Source of the DNA: Tubulanus polymorphus
Taxonomy: Eukaryota > Nemertea > Palaeonemertea > Tubulaniformes > Tubulanidae
Reading direction: 5' to 3'
Length of the DNA stretch: 64,000 bases
Assembly (NCBI RefSeq): GCF_964204645.1
Contig: NC_134025.1
Location: 14,081,001 to 14,145,000 of the forward strand
Shown here: positions 54,000 to 64,000 of the stretch, piece by piece
Numbering within the stretch: the first letter of the stretch is position 1
How the letters are laid out: each line of letters begins with the position of its first letter
Translations under genes and position numbers: made by a program
Notes under the pieces: generated by a model
Told to the model about the DNA's origin: nothing
What the model saw: only the letters and a program-made list of their open reading frames with translations
Database searches by the model: none

Positions 54000-55560
54000 T
54001 GCACTAAACCGAGAGCAATATATGTGAAGGATTTCTGCAAATGTGAAAAGTTGTATCTGAAATGGTATAAACTACTATTAGATGTTTCATATTTTCAACG
54101 ATGTACTGAACTACGGGTGTGTCCAAAGTTCCTGCTATTTAAACCTCCGAAGCTGAATGCATACAGAAAACTAGACAACATAAAACTCGAGATTATGAAA
54201 AACCAAATTGGGAACTTACGGAAAGACCTCTTTTCAACCGAAAGAAAACTGAAAAAATTGAAATCCGAAATCTGTGGGAAGTTAACTTGGATCCAAATTA
54301 TAGTATGACTAACAAGACTGAATCAACTGGGCAAAAGAGTGTCATATTACACACAACATCGGCATGAAAAGAAACTTCTCAACTTATGGAAACAGCAAGG
54401 CCATCCTGCACCCGATTGTCTCATAAACCATTCAAAATACAAACTCTCTCCCGAAGAAACTGAAGTTTTACGTTACGGCTTAAAACACCATGTGCTTCCG
54501 AAAAACTTAAGTGAAATAGACATTAAATCTCGTGTGGAAAAAAACCGTGTTTAACAAAAACGGAATAATAAATGGTGGTAACTCGAGCACGAGCAGTTGC
54601 TTTATTGAAAACCTCCGACATGCAACAACCGCGTTTCTTAACAGTGCGAAATCGGGTTTTCACGAAACCATCGAAAAACTCAGAAACAATCCAGATATAA
54701 AAATTTGTTCGTTCGATAAGGGAAATGGTATTGTCATTTTAGATTCCTCTGAATACTTCGAGAAACTGGATAAGATCATTTTCGATAAGAACAAATTTGT
54801 CGAAATTAAGAACACTCGAAAAAATCAGCCAATTATAATCAACGAGACTTTCCTTTCAGACCTGTAGTTTCGATGATCGGCACTGCTGAATACAATCTGG
54901 CCAAGTATCTGGACAAAATTATCAAACCACATATTTCTATCAATTCCATGCTTAACAGTACCTGGGAATTCCTGGAAAGGCTTAAGGATTTCATCTTTCA
55001 CCCTTCTGATATACTCATTAGTTTCAATATCGAATCTCTGTTTACAAACGTACCGCTCCAAGAAACTATAGACCTGATTTCAGATTATATGTACAAATCA
55101 GATTCCAAACCCTCGTATGATAAGGCTATGTTTAAACAACTTCTCAATATCGCAACATCTGGAATGTTTATGTACAACAATTGTCTTTTTAAAAAAATTG
55201 ATGGTGTAACCATGGGCAGCCCATTAGGCCCTACTTTAGCTAACTTCTGTCTGGCACATTTTGAGAATTTACTATTGACTGATTGCAAATTCAAACCCAC
55301 ATTGTACCTTAGATATGTTGATGACATTTTCTGTATTCACAATTCATTTTTTGATGCATTAAATACTATGCATCCCAATCTGAAATTGACTTTAGAACTT
55401 GGCCCGAACATTTTACCCTTTAAGGATACTCTCATTCAAGCACTGCCTGACCCTTGCAGTACTAATTTCATCTCACGCATCTATAGAAAAGCTTCTAATA
55501 CTGGATTACTTTTGAACTTTAATGCAATGTGTCCTTACAAATGGTAAACTGGTCTTATCA
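54000..55560 (+). pseudogene. Penelope-like element 2: N-terminal region and RT
   Basis: Frames in order: 54024-54308 (CPKFLLFKPPKLNAYRKL, then a Lys-rich coiled segment), 54339-54554 (KLSPEETEVLRYGLKHHVLP), 54532-54867 (KICSFDKGNGIVILDSSEYF, the typical pre-RT DKGN...VILD block), 54873-55547 (RT: LISFNIESLFTNVPLQETI, GVTMGSPLGPTLANF, LRYVDDIFCI). Both catalytic Asp remain. Three frameshifts/stops separate the parts. The GIY-YIG part is absent: the copy ends after CPYKW. It lies in repeat D. Confidence 0.85.
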
Positions 55561-55629
55561 ACACCGGTATATATACATGCACCGTAAAAAAGCCTCAGGC
55601 TCAGAGTATGGCTGGCCTAAAAATCACTT

Positions 55630-56115
55630 CCCAATGTTACTCATGCATTATTTTGTTTATTTCATCAACTCACAGCGGCAAGATTATACAGTCGTATAGA
55701 CACGCGCGCAGCCCAATAGGACCTTGTGTCTGCTGTACGTTTGTATGCACGTGGTCAGCCTTCGGCTGCGTGTGTGCTTCAATGATGATAGTATGAACAA
55801 CACTCTCATACAGCGTGTTAGCCTCTTACATCAGACAAACTTATCGGCAATTTAATGAAATCCTTATATCAGGATAAAAACTGCCCTCTAGAAAGCGATG
55901 ACTGTATATAAGCCACTAAACTTGTTGAACTGATCACTTCAGCACTTTGACTAGTAACAACCAATCAGAGCGTGGGTTTCCCCTAGTTATGTCAAAACTG
56001 CCGACATTCCCAAAGCAGCCACTCATAGCGCGGTTTCCCATAATTATGTAAAAAGCGCTCGTCAATATGTGCCATAGTCTAAGCCATAATCTTTTAAGGA
56101 ATCCTGTCAATTTTT
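55630..56115. repeat. Interspersed repeat family A, copy 2
   Basis: Relative of 31190-31690, with an extra segment near 55700-55760. Non-coding. Confidence 0.65.
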
Positions 56116-56570
56116 CAATCGATCAAATGATGGAAATATTGGACCGCGCAATAAACTTGATCTAACGGACAAAACTGAACGGTAGAATTTGACTGACCTA
56201 GGAGACAGCACGACGTCATTTAAAGAGGATAACAAAGTGGTGGTTCGCTACGTGAAGCGACCACAAAGACTGAGTGCAAACCACAGCAATTAGCTATTTC
56301 GTGAAATAGGTGCCTGGACCTGGTAACCATGGCAACCATCAAAATGAAAACTCATGAATAAAATTGAATTGCTTGGCACGTCGATCGTCATAATTTCAAT
56401 GAATAAAATAATATTGAATTGTTTTCAGCATGGTCGACAGTATAATCTTTTTGTTCGAAACTCCTTAAACGTTTCTTAGGAAATTTTCAAAATGGACACT
56501 TTCAGTAAAAATTGAAAAAATAGAAATCACTGCCCCTTTTTACATTTCCACTGATCTTCTCAAAAATTCA
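56115..56570. other. Non-coding segment
   Basis: No gene recognised. Confidence 0.3.
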
Positions 56571-56586
56571 CTGCTATCCAGAGATG

Positions 56587-57012
56587 CTAGGGCCAAAGTA
56601 CCAAAATTCCGGAATTTAGAACGGGGGGGGGGGGTCTGAAAAATTCTCCCCCAGGAAAAATTTTGCGTTTTTGCATCGCCGGAGATGCAGTATCACGATC
56701 GGCATCTTTCATCTGAAAATACGACGGCAGGCATTCGTTGTGCTTCACATCCCTCGCTGCCTTCTTATGCCGCGCGCTATCCGGGTGACGAAGAATATCT
56801 TTTTTCCCGCCACTACCGTATTTGACCTGGTCTTTACAAACGACGCAGTACGCCACGCCAGCTAAGTCTAACTTACGAATGTAGTTCGATAAGTAGTCCC
56901 CGTTACTGTCCTTACACTCTAGCCAGTGCCAGTTAAATTTATTTTTTATACCGCTGTCAATTGCCTTTATATCGGCCGACTCCCGACTGACAATCTTTCC
57001 ATGCGTGCTCAT
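56587..57012 (-). CDS. BED/TTF-type zinc-finger N-terminus of a hAT protein
   Basis: 141 codons starting MSTHGKIV. NKFNWHWLECKDSNG, then KLDLAGVAYCVVCKDQVKYG and ILRHPDSARHKK give a C-x2-C...H-x5-H DNA-binding finger (about residues 25-88). The frame then runs into terminal sequence (PPPPVLN) with no DDE region. A complete protein of this family would carry a transposase domain of the type seen at 62704-63989. Confidence 0.65.
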   Translation of the reverse strand: MSTHGKIVSRESADIKAIDSGIKNKFNWHWLECKDSNGDYLSNYIRKLDLAGVAYCVVCKDQVKYGSGGKKDILRHPDSARHKKAARDVKHNECLPSYFQMKDADRDTASPAMQKRKIFPGGEFFRPPPPVLNSGILVLWP

Positions 57013-57095
57013 TTTGCAGACCGTCCCGCTTGACAGCTGCAGGCAAAAAGAAAGTTACAAAGCTGCGTGCCTCAGGACATAGCACGCGCATGGTT

Positions 57096-57134
57096 ATAAT
57101 TAAGATGATATTTATTAAATATCATCTTAATTAT
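57096..57134. repeat. 39-bp near-perfect palindrome
   Basis: ATAATTAAGATGATATTT and its complement, 18-bp stem with a 3-nt centre, upstream of the hAT-derived ORF start. Confidence 0.9.
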
Positions 57135-57469
57135 TACCACGTGCATCTTCACATTGTTGGCCATCAGCGGGACGATGTACAACGGCGCGTAAAGATAATT
57201 GTAAATGGCGTCACAACAGTGGCTCTCCACCTACGCACGCACAGATACCACCACAAGCACACATATATACATTGTAGCAGAACATCCTCGGAAACGGAGA
57301 CCAAGATAAAATAACACAGAAGCGACGACGAGTACAAGCAAACGAACGCTTATACGGTCCGTGCCATAACTGGTCGCCGCGAGGAATTCTCACCAAATTT
57401 CCGGAATTGACATCGGCGATCCTAAATTTCCGGAATTCCGGATATTTCCGGAAAACTAGCATCTCTGGC

Positions 57470-58505
57470 TATTAGCAGCCGTGGATAAATTTTTTTCAAT
57501 TCGCTGAGACAATGCTTTCACTGCCCACAACGAACCCTGTTTTACATATGAAATCTTAGATGACTTAGACCTGTTAACCTTGCAAAACAAAAGGGGGCAT
57601 CTTTCCCTACGATACAGCCTAGAAGTAACAAAACTCATAACGCGTCCCTGGAATTTGTCAGAAATCGTTGCGTTTTCATTTTTGATAAAACGAAATAGAA
57701 ACGCGAATCAAACTAGTTACTACCGCGGTTCAAATTCAACGCATCTGGCACGCGCACATCGAATGCACATATGTATAATTAGCAGCTCCCTTCTTTTTGA
57801 GTGCAACTTCTTGTATTTGGATGACTACATTGTAAAATACATGCAGTAACATTATAAACGCCTAATAGGAGTGTTCAAAGTTTTGTGGCACCCATATGTG
57901 TGCAGCGAAATGCGCAATTCTGAAATGGATATTAGCAACCAATGCATTCGGAACTAAACAAAATCGAATTACAGAACGCGGTTTGAACGATATAAAACTA
58001 AACGCAAATGAAAATGGAGTTTACTTTCTTCTAGGCTGTACCGTATATGCAACCTATTCCCTAAACACCAACCCCTGCTATTGAAGATTTATGAAATATC
58101 ATGAGCTTCTTACATACTACCACCAGCCTTGATCGACAGACGGCAAGAAAAGAATGGCCAAGATTCCAAATGCCCACATTATATAATATACAGGTTCTGT
58201 TCGTACGAGATTCTTACCTTAATCATTTCAGAAAGGTCGAAGTCTAGATATGAGTCAGATCTAACACAAACACTGTATTGAAAAATTCCTACTTTCTGGG
58301 GAGCTGAAAACTTGAGCTGAACCTGGAAGAAACCAGAAATACATATGTGTACAAGATCATAGAGCCAGATGTCTTTTACTCGTGTCTCAGAATGTCCGAC
58401 TCATAACATGCAGGTGCTTTGTTTGGACGGGTTGATGAAAAGCCTGCGACCTTATTCACTAAAGATTCACGATGCAATCAAGTGAAAATTATGTCCAAAC
58501 TTGAA
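57470..58505. other. Unassigned DNA
   Basis: Several 60-90 codon frames on both strands without motifs. No gene called. Confidence 0.4.
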
Positions 58506-58507
58506 AT

Positions 58508-58715
58508 TTAGTGGTCCAGGGACACCATGCCCACTAGGGAAATGGTTTGAAATGTTCACAAATGTAAAGATTTCAAGATTTAACTTGGCCTGATGAACAT
58601 TTACAGTAACCAATGACCTTAAAACTAACCACAATCATAGAACATTTCATGAGCTACAATTGTGCCCTCAATTGTGGTAACAAATATGCCTACGTACCAA
58701 TGTAATAAAGAAACA
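58508..58715. repeat. Interspersed repeat family C, partial copy
   Basis: GGTCCAGGGACACCATGCCC start and the CAATGACCTT, ATCATAGAACAT subrepeat. Confidence 0.7.
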
Positions 58716-58904
58716 AGAACAAAATTCTTAATACAAACTTTCCTAAATTTACATGATGGTGTATGTTTAATCCAGTATCAAAATTAAACGTCAGTTAATA
58801 TACCCTAAAGTTGAAGCATTAATAATTCATAAAGACGAGAGAAATCCCACAATAACGAAGCCAAGATTGAAAAATTCTATATCAGAATGATTGTATTTGA
58901 GGAG

Positions 58905-58945
58905 CGAAGTTTCGGCTATCAACTGTTAGCCATCATCAGGCGTAC
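58905..58945 (-). ncRNA. Hammerhead-ribozyme core of Penelope-like element 3
   Basis: Minus strand: CUGAUGA, stem II GGCUA/UAGCC with an 8-nt loop, GAAA. Same layout as in element 1, but stem III is not clear. Confidence 0.55.
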
Positions 58946-59244
58946 TGAGAACAAAATCAAATAACAGGATAAAGAATATGACAAATGATTAAGATTAAAG
59001 GATTAAGATTTAAGTAATTAAATAACAAAAACCTGAACACTAAGGAAGAAAACAAAAAAGGCAAACGACAAACTAAGGGGATGTTGTGCGAGATTAAAGT
59101 TATCTAAAAACAAAGCCCAGAGGGTTCTAAGGCAGACAAACTAAGGGGTTATCAGACAAAAACAAAAGGCAAGAACATCAAAGGGATAATCAAGGAATGA
59201 GTGAGGGAGTGAGTGACTGGAAGTGACAAACGGAGGAAAACAAG

Positions 59245-59698
59245 CTAACATGAATTGTGACTAGTTTCATAAACGTGATTAGCTACTCCTCTCTCGGGAT
59301 TGAAATTTTTGACGTCATTTTTATGTTCTCTGAGGCGCTTGTTCAAATCACGCACAGTTTCACCAATATATATTTTATTACATACTTTACAAGGTATTTT
59401 GTACACACCAATGTTCAAAGGTACCGTTTTGCAGGAATTGTGAGATAAGTTATGACTAAGTTTATTATTGTTAGTGAAAATGAGCTGTTTGTTAAGGAGA
59501 TGAAGGGGTTTTTTTTTATTTTTCCAAAACGGAACAAAAGGTACGACAATGGGCTGTTTTTGAGGGCGCGAAACTCGAGAATTACAAAAATGGGTGCGAC
59601 GGGCTCGAAAAAGAGATTTATTCAAAAGGTCATTAGGATAAGCTAACTGATAAAGGGAATTCCTGATCTGGGTGAGTTCATCATCGAGAAAAAGGGGT
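59245..59698 (-). pseudogene. Penelope-like GIY-YIG endonuclease domain
   Basis: LDDELTQIRNSLYQLAYP, then FRARRTHF, and the endonuclease GVYKIPCKVCNKIYIGETVR with RDLNKRLREHKNDVKN and ERGVANHV. C-x2-C replaces the C-x4-C of element 1, so the two belong to different families. The frame ends at a TGA after TSHNSC, before the catalytic Glu region expected in longer copies. Confidence 0.85.
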
Positions 59699-60260
59699 CG
59701 CATATGGATGGATGAAAACGGTTGTATAAAGTGGTTAGAAGTGTGGGCTTTACGACCTGGTGGACTGCTTAAAGAAAAAAGTCTGCTCATTTGGGATCAC
59801 TATAAAAGCCATTTGTGTGATAAAGTAGTTATACAAAATACCGATGTAGCCGTTATCCCCCCGTGGACTCACTAGTGTTCTACAACCCCTAGATGTTTGT
59901 TTGAACAAGCCGTTCAAAGATGCAATCCGAAAGCAGTGGAATAAATGGATGGAGGGTGAAAAGTCACACACCAAAGGAGGCAATATGCTCCTAAACGGTC
60001 ATATGTAAATGGTTTGTTGATGCCTGGAATGAACTAGACATCAAACCGTACAAAATTCGTTCGAAAAATGAGGCATATCCACTGCATTAGACGGCTCAGA
60101 GGATGACTTTCTCTGGAAAGATTAGGATCAATGGGAACCAGATGAACTAGTCGATAATGCGATAATATGATCCATATGATGATCGAATTTGCGTGAAGGA
60201 TTGGAATTTATTGTTCGGACAATCAGATGATGATGATAGTGAATTTGAAGGATTTTAGTT
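59698..60260 (+). pseudogene. pogo/Tigger-type DDE transposase, 3' part
   Basis: WMDENGCIKWLEVWALRPGG, SLLIWDHYKSHL (second Asp of the triad in LLIWD), DVAVIPPW and, in the next frame, VLQPLDVCLNKPFKD, IRKQWNKWM. Matches the DDE_1 fold of pogo/Tigger (Tc1/mariner superfamily). Several frameshifts; the first catalytic Asp and DNA-binding part are missing. Confidence 0.8.
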
Positions 60261-60890
60261 CACTGCGGATAGAATATGTACCAGGTATTATTAGACAGAA
60301 CTGTTTATTGTGCTCGTTAAGTGCTATAGTTATTCAATGTGCGCTTAGTGTGTTTAGATAAGGAGAACAATATACAGGCAATTACTGGCATTGTGCGACT
60401 ATGAATGCGCTCAATCTGTGAACTAATCTGTATTGATTGATTGTTTAGTGTTTGTCATAATAACAGCCAATTATTAATTTGATATCATGTATCAAAATAA
60501 TGAAGTAAAAAAAAAAAAAAAAATGTACGAAATTTGATTGAAAAAGTTTTATTTTTATTTTCATGAAGTTAACATCTGGTCTGCAACTCACTTGAATGCT
60601 GGTAGATGGCAGAAGCTATCGGTAGTCAATACTTCTAGCATTCTTTGGGTCTTCATTTTCATTTACATAGACCTACCCTCAGACCCCGTAATTAAGTCCT
60701 TACTTAATGTAATACATATATTGGATTGAATTGTTCGACAGCAGTGGAAAATTTTTATGACTCGAAAAGAATAATAAGTGGAAAAGTCGACCACGAAAAA
60801 TCGACCGATTTTTTAAGTCTAGAAATTCGACTATTACGCAAGAATATACGGTAGTCAATATGGTTAATTGCATTGTTCTCAAGGAGCAAC
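60260..60890. other. Non-coding, with a poly(A) run at 60508-60524
   Basis: May include the 3' UTR of the pogo-like element. No gene recognised. Confidence 0.4.
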
Positions 60891-60899
60891 TAAATAAAA

Positions 60900-61150
60900 G
60901 TATATATTTGTACTAAAAAGTGTGACAGAGATGTTCTTGGATTCAGCCTTTCAGTTTTTGGGCTGCAGATGTGTCTAGAGTAAATACATATACAAACCAA
61001 ATATCAAGACAATCCATTGAAGTGTCTTCAAGACTCTCAAAATAACTGGATTCCATCTACGACAGCCGCAAGAATGGACAAATAATGAAAAGTGAATGCA
61101 ATAGCCCGCAGGGACTAAAATCTCAAGTCGAAGAAGGAATTTCATTTTTT
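60900..61150. repeat. Interspersed repeat family C, terminal part
   Basis: Matches the end of 36301-37350 (ATATCAAGACA, AAAAGTGAATGCAATAGCCC, GCAGGGACTAAAATCTCAAG). Confidence 0.7.
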
Positions 61151-61545
61151 TCAGAGGCACCCCTAAATTTTAATTTTTTAACATAGCATTGCACCTATGC
61201 TTTATCTGTGAATTGAAAATCCCGACACCGTTCCCGCGTATTTTCTGGTCAGAAGTATTTGTGAATATATGCTCACACACGTATCACTCGGACTACTGTC
61301 GCGTGCTTTGACTCTACCCACTATTGCTAGCTATGAGAAAAACGCAATTGACATGCATGGCCTAGTTAAAGTTTTCCAAGAAATTGGCAAAGTTCCAATC
61401 AGCTGTAGCGAAGCTGGAAGTGCTGCGTATAATGGCTGTTGCTACAGAATTCCGTTCGTAGCGGGCCTTGCATTCATTGAATTATTAAACAGGAAATTCA
61501 AGGCCTTGAATTCAGCAATGGTCTTCAAATCGATTTAGGGCCTTC
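61150..61545. other. Unassigned segment
   Basis: Contains an 89-codon plus-strand frame at 61269-61538 with no motif and no relative elsewhere in the window. Confidence 0.3.
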
Positions 61546-61549
61546 CATT

Positions 61550-62065
61550 TAAAAACTAGGGGTCCAGGGACACCATGCCCACTTGGGAAATGGTTTCAAA
61601 TGCTCAACAATTTAACAATTTCAATATTGAACAACCCTGGTGATCATGTGCAAGAACCAATGACCTTGAAACTCACCACTATCATAGATCATGTCAGCAG
61701 CTATGATTTTGTAATTGATTGTGATAACAAAATATGCCTATAGGTACCAATATAATATGGAAATACTAAGTTATTCTATTATTGAACGCCCCCAGGTGAC
61801 CATATGCAAAGCCCAATGACCTTGAAACTAACCACCATCATAGAACATGTCATGAGCAACAAATAGCAATTGATCATGATAGCAAAAAAGGTACCAATAT
61901 AATAAAGCAAACACTAACTTATTCAACTATTCAACACCCTCCGTTTAATTTTTGAAATTAGAAGCATTTTCCAAGCACTCAGAGCTATCTTGAACCCATG
62001 AACGACCACCATGTTTTGAAAGGTAATGGCTATTTCCAATGTGGCAGATCCACATTCGATGAGAT
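61550..62065. repeat. Interspersed repeat family C, start, then 44030-type repeat
   Basis: CTAGGGGTCCAGGGACACCA to about 61940, then the segment also found at 44030-44170. Confidence 0.75.
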
Positions 62066-62069
62066 CTAA

Positions 62070-62700
62070 AGCAGTAGGCCAACAGGTCGAGCCCCTGATT
62101 TTAGATTTTTAGTTTTCACAACCAAAATCAAAACAGAAAGGTGAGATCCTTGTGTGATCCATTTTTCGGTTATAAAATGACAGATGTCTCTGACAATCAC
62201 AGAACGTACAGTTATGTGTTTGAACCCCAAACATTCCATCTATCGTTCGGATTCCTATCATAAATTAATATAAAATCTAATGCAAGTTCAATTGAGATAA
62301 AGACTTTATTGTGAATAAAACATCTGGTACAAAAATTATTCATGAACTGTATAATATGAGACGGTATGGTCGACACAGAGCTCTGATGTCAAGAAACCAA
62401 ATATTCAATTTAGATGCCCAGTTTTGTGTAGCTTTAGAGTACGGATATTTGTTCCGTGAGCTTTCTTTTTGCTAACTCTTTTCACGGCACGGACTGCATA
62501 CTTATCCTATATTTCTTTCCTCACTTAGACAGTTGCAGCAAGCTTGTTTTTATGTTTCGTTGATGCTCCCAGAAATTTTTTACATAGCAGTTTGTTGACT
62601 GGGCTGAAGCGAACATCCCTACGCCCAAAATAGTGTAAGGCAGTTTGACCTCTGGCTTGGAGAGCATATTATATGGACTTGTAGGCCGAATATGTTTTAA
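62070..62700. other. Non-coding; likely 3' flank of the hAT gene
   Basis: No gene recognised; the hAT frame ends at 62704. Confidence 0.3.
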
Positions 62701-62703
62701 TGT

Positions 62704-63989
62704 TTATAGCCTGTTTGTCTTCTTTTTCAATAAGTGATTCATGATGGAAAACGATGCCTCTACCTGGGGACCATGAAATATACTAAGGGACGCCCGAACC
62801 ACAGCACACACGGCGGGATATTTTCCAGTCTTCATTACCAAGTGCCACCATCGGTCGATTTTACCATCGTAGATAGGGAAGTCATGGTTGACTGAGAGCC
62901 TCATCAGTTGGCTGTAAAAATCCCCATCATCTTCACTAATAAATCGACCAAGATTGTGATCATCCTTTAAGATTTTCAACCCTTTTGAAGCGACCGAATG
63001 AGATAAAATCAAAGGATCTACACACGACAGAGCTTTTAAGACGTTACTATTGATAGGTAGTTTCATCTGCATATAGTCTACACATTGAACGTAGGCAGTT
63101 TCGACTTTATCAAAAAATAATTTTGACTTGTTTGGGCATCTACTTGTTTCCAAGGAATATATCAGCTGGTTTGTACTGCAGGGTTACATCTGTGAGATCA
63201 AGTGCCAGGAGCTTTTTAGCTGATTTATTGACAATATTTTCTGGCTTGATGAATGAGCCAATAAACTCCCGAAAAACCTTAAATTGTTCTTCATGTATTT
63301 TGTGTAGAGAGTCTCCTGTCCTTGGAACACGCAAACATAAGATTTCAAAAATAGGGAAAGCTGCCAAGTAAAAATTCATGATGCGAATGGTTCGACTCTC
63401 CTGGTAGAGCACTCTTTCCAGTATCTCAACTTACCTTTGCTTTCCAGCATCTGTCATTGACGTGCGCTTTTTTCTCAATCGATCATGTATTTCCTTGATT
63501 CTACCTTTAGCCTCCTGACTCAGATTAGATAGGAATCACCAATTACAGGCTTGTATGCCCCAACCATTTCAGTCGGCAAAAAAGCCAAGTAAAACACTTT
63601 CAAGAGGGAAACATAGGTAGACAAGTAAGGGATACATCGTACACCGAGAGCCATCTGTATGGAACTTAATTCTGAGGGGCAACGTATTGAATTTCTAGCA
63701 AATCACATATCTCGGCTAAGTCCTACTTTAAATCAGGTGACCATTTAAAATCATTGAACAATGTTGTATAAAATTTTTCGTCCCAATTTTCAAAAACATC
63801 TGAAAGTTTCTTCGCACAATTATGAATGTGGTGACATGAATCCCCATCAATGTCCAATAAATCTTTTGCTTTTTCACGAATCTTAGCTTCTACCCCATTT
63901 CGCTTCCCTCTCACGACGTTACACGAATCAGCCAAAATGGAAACTAGATTTTTAAGATGAACATCGTGGCCATTCAACAATTTCACCAA
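62704..63989 (-). pseudogene. hAT-like transposase, C-terminal half
   Basis: Minus-strand frames: 63989-63723 (VSILADSCNVVRGKRNGVEA, then LLDIDGDSCHHIHNCAKK), 63412-63140 (TLQYKPADIFLG at its end) and 63153-62704 with the hAT dimerisation region (YPAVCAVVRASLSIFHGPQV, EASFSIMNHL). The DGDSCHHIHN block is characteristic of a BED-finger hAT group. Frameshifts and a gap around 63420-63720 make it inactive. The N-terminus lies beyond the right edge. Confidence 0.7.
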
Positions 63990-64000
63990 GGCTTGATATA

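Larger units (their letters stand above)
56579..57467 (-). mobile_element. Internally deleted hAT-like element
   Basis: Ends CAGAGATGCTAG inward and CTAGCATCTCTG at the right, with CCGGAATT-rich subterminal repeats at both sides (56607, 57370-57445). hAT elements typically start CAGRG. GCTAT flanks both sides at slightly different offsets, so the 8-bp duplication is not clean. Inside is one minus-strand ORF with a BED-like finger and no catalytic domain. Confidence 0.65.
58830..59698 (-). mobile_element. Penelope-like element 3, 3' half
   Basis: On the minus strand: end of the ORF with GIY-YIG, UTR and terminal repeat with a hammerhead core. The RT is missing (5' truncation at about 59698, against a pogo-like fragment). 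No inverted second repeat is seen. Confidence 0.8.

Noticed and set aside
56579-57467. Clean 8-bp hAT target duplication
   Set aside because: GCTAT is present on both sides but at different offsets; I could not align eight matching bases.
60508-60524. Poly(A) run as a retroposed mRNA tail
   Set aside because: No adjacent processed coding sequence or target duplication could be recognised.

Overview
The window reads as repeat-dense, gene-poor nuclear DNA of a metazoan, most likely a marine invertebrate. This rests on the mix of elements: Penelope-like retroelements with GIY-YIG domains, CR1/Jockey-type and other LINEs, a Ty3/gypsy element, a further LTR fragment, Academ-type, hAT-type, pogo/Tigger-type and SWIM-type DNA transposons, and Polinton-like AT-rich elements. 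I cannot name the species. Almost every recognisable coding sequence belongs to a mobile element. The best host-gene candidates are one acidic terminal exon (about 45.3 kb, minus strand) and, much more weakly, a possible first exon at 34.76 kb. No rRNA, standard tRNA or CRISPR array was seen.

Layout. 1-4649 is very AT-rich, virus-like DNA: zinc-finger and small membrane-protein ORFs around a palindrome of about 2.8 kb (arms 683-1756 and 2410-3471), about 90-bp tandem repeats, and a 193-bp terminal hairpin. 4650-6430 is GC-richer, unassigned, with a minisatellite-like block. 6796-12800 is a decayed LINE, split in its endonuclease region by a Penelope-like element (6884-10277), which is itself split in its reverse transcriptase by a 1.76-kb element with 570-bp inverted repeats. 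13130-16035 is a 5'-truncated LINE with an intact 888-codon frame. 16244-18957 is a broken Ty3/gypsy element. 20480-21760 (minus) is a SWIM-Ulp1-like transposon gene. 22.1-22.85 kb is an LTR, primer-binding site and gag-like fragment, followed by a 67-bp tandem array.

23884-30141 is a DNA transposon with about 400-bp inverted ends and a minus-strand gene of the XPG-like/Cys-rich (Academ) type. A 2194-bp Polinton-like element (25088-27281) sits inside that gene, flanked by the 6-bp duplication TTGGCC; removing it restores the gene's reading frame across a conserved motif. Its ends share a core with the 4457-4649 hairpin, so the AT-rich DNA at both places is one family. It carries an HNH-nuclease gene and a gene present in two diverged copies.

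30-64 kb is a mosaic of interspersed repeats, MITEs and fragments: a foldback element (45886-47194) made of GAATTC-containing subrepeats with a 9-bp target duplication, two more Penelope-like fragments, a deleted hAT derivative keeping only a BED-like finger, a pogo/Tigger DDE remnant, and a hAT transposase 3' half at the right edge. Hammerhead-ribozyme cores are visible in the Penelope-like terminal repeats. The window is best read as nested insertions whose order can be worked out from which element interrupts which.
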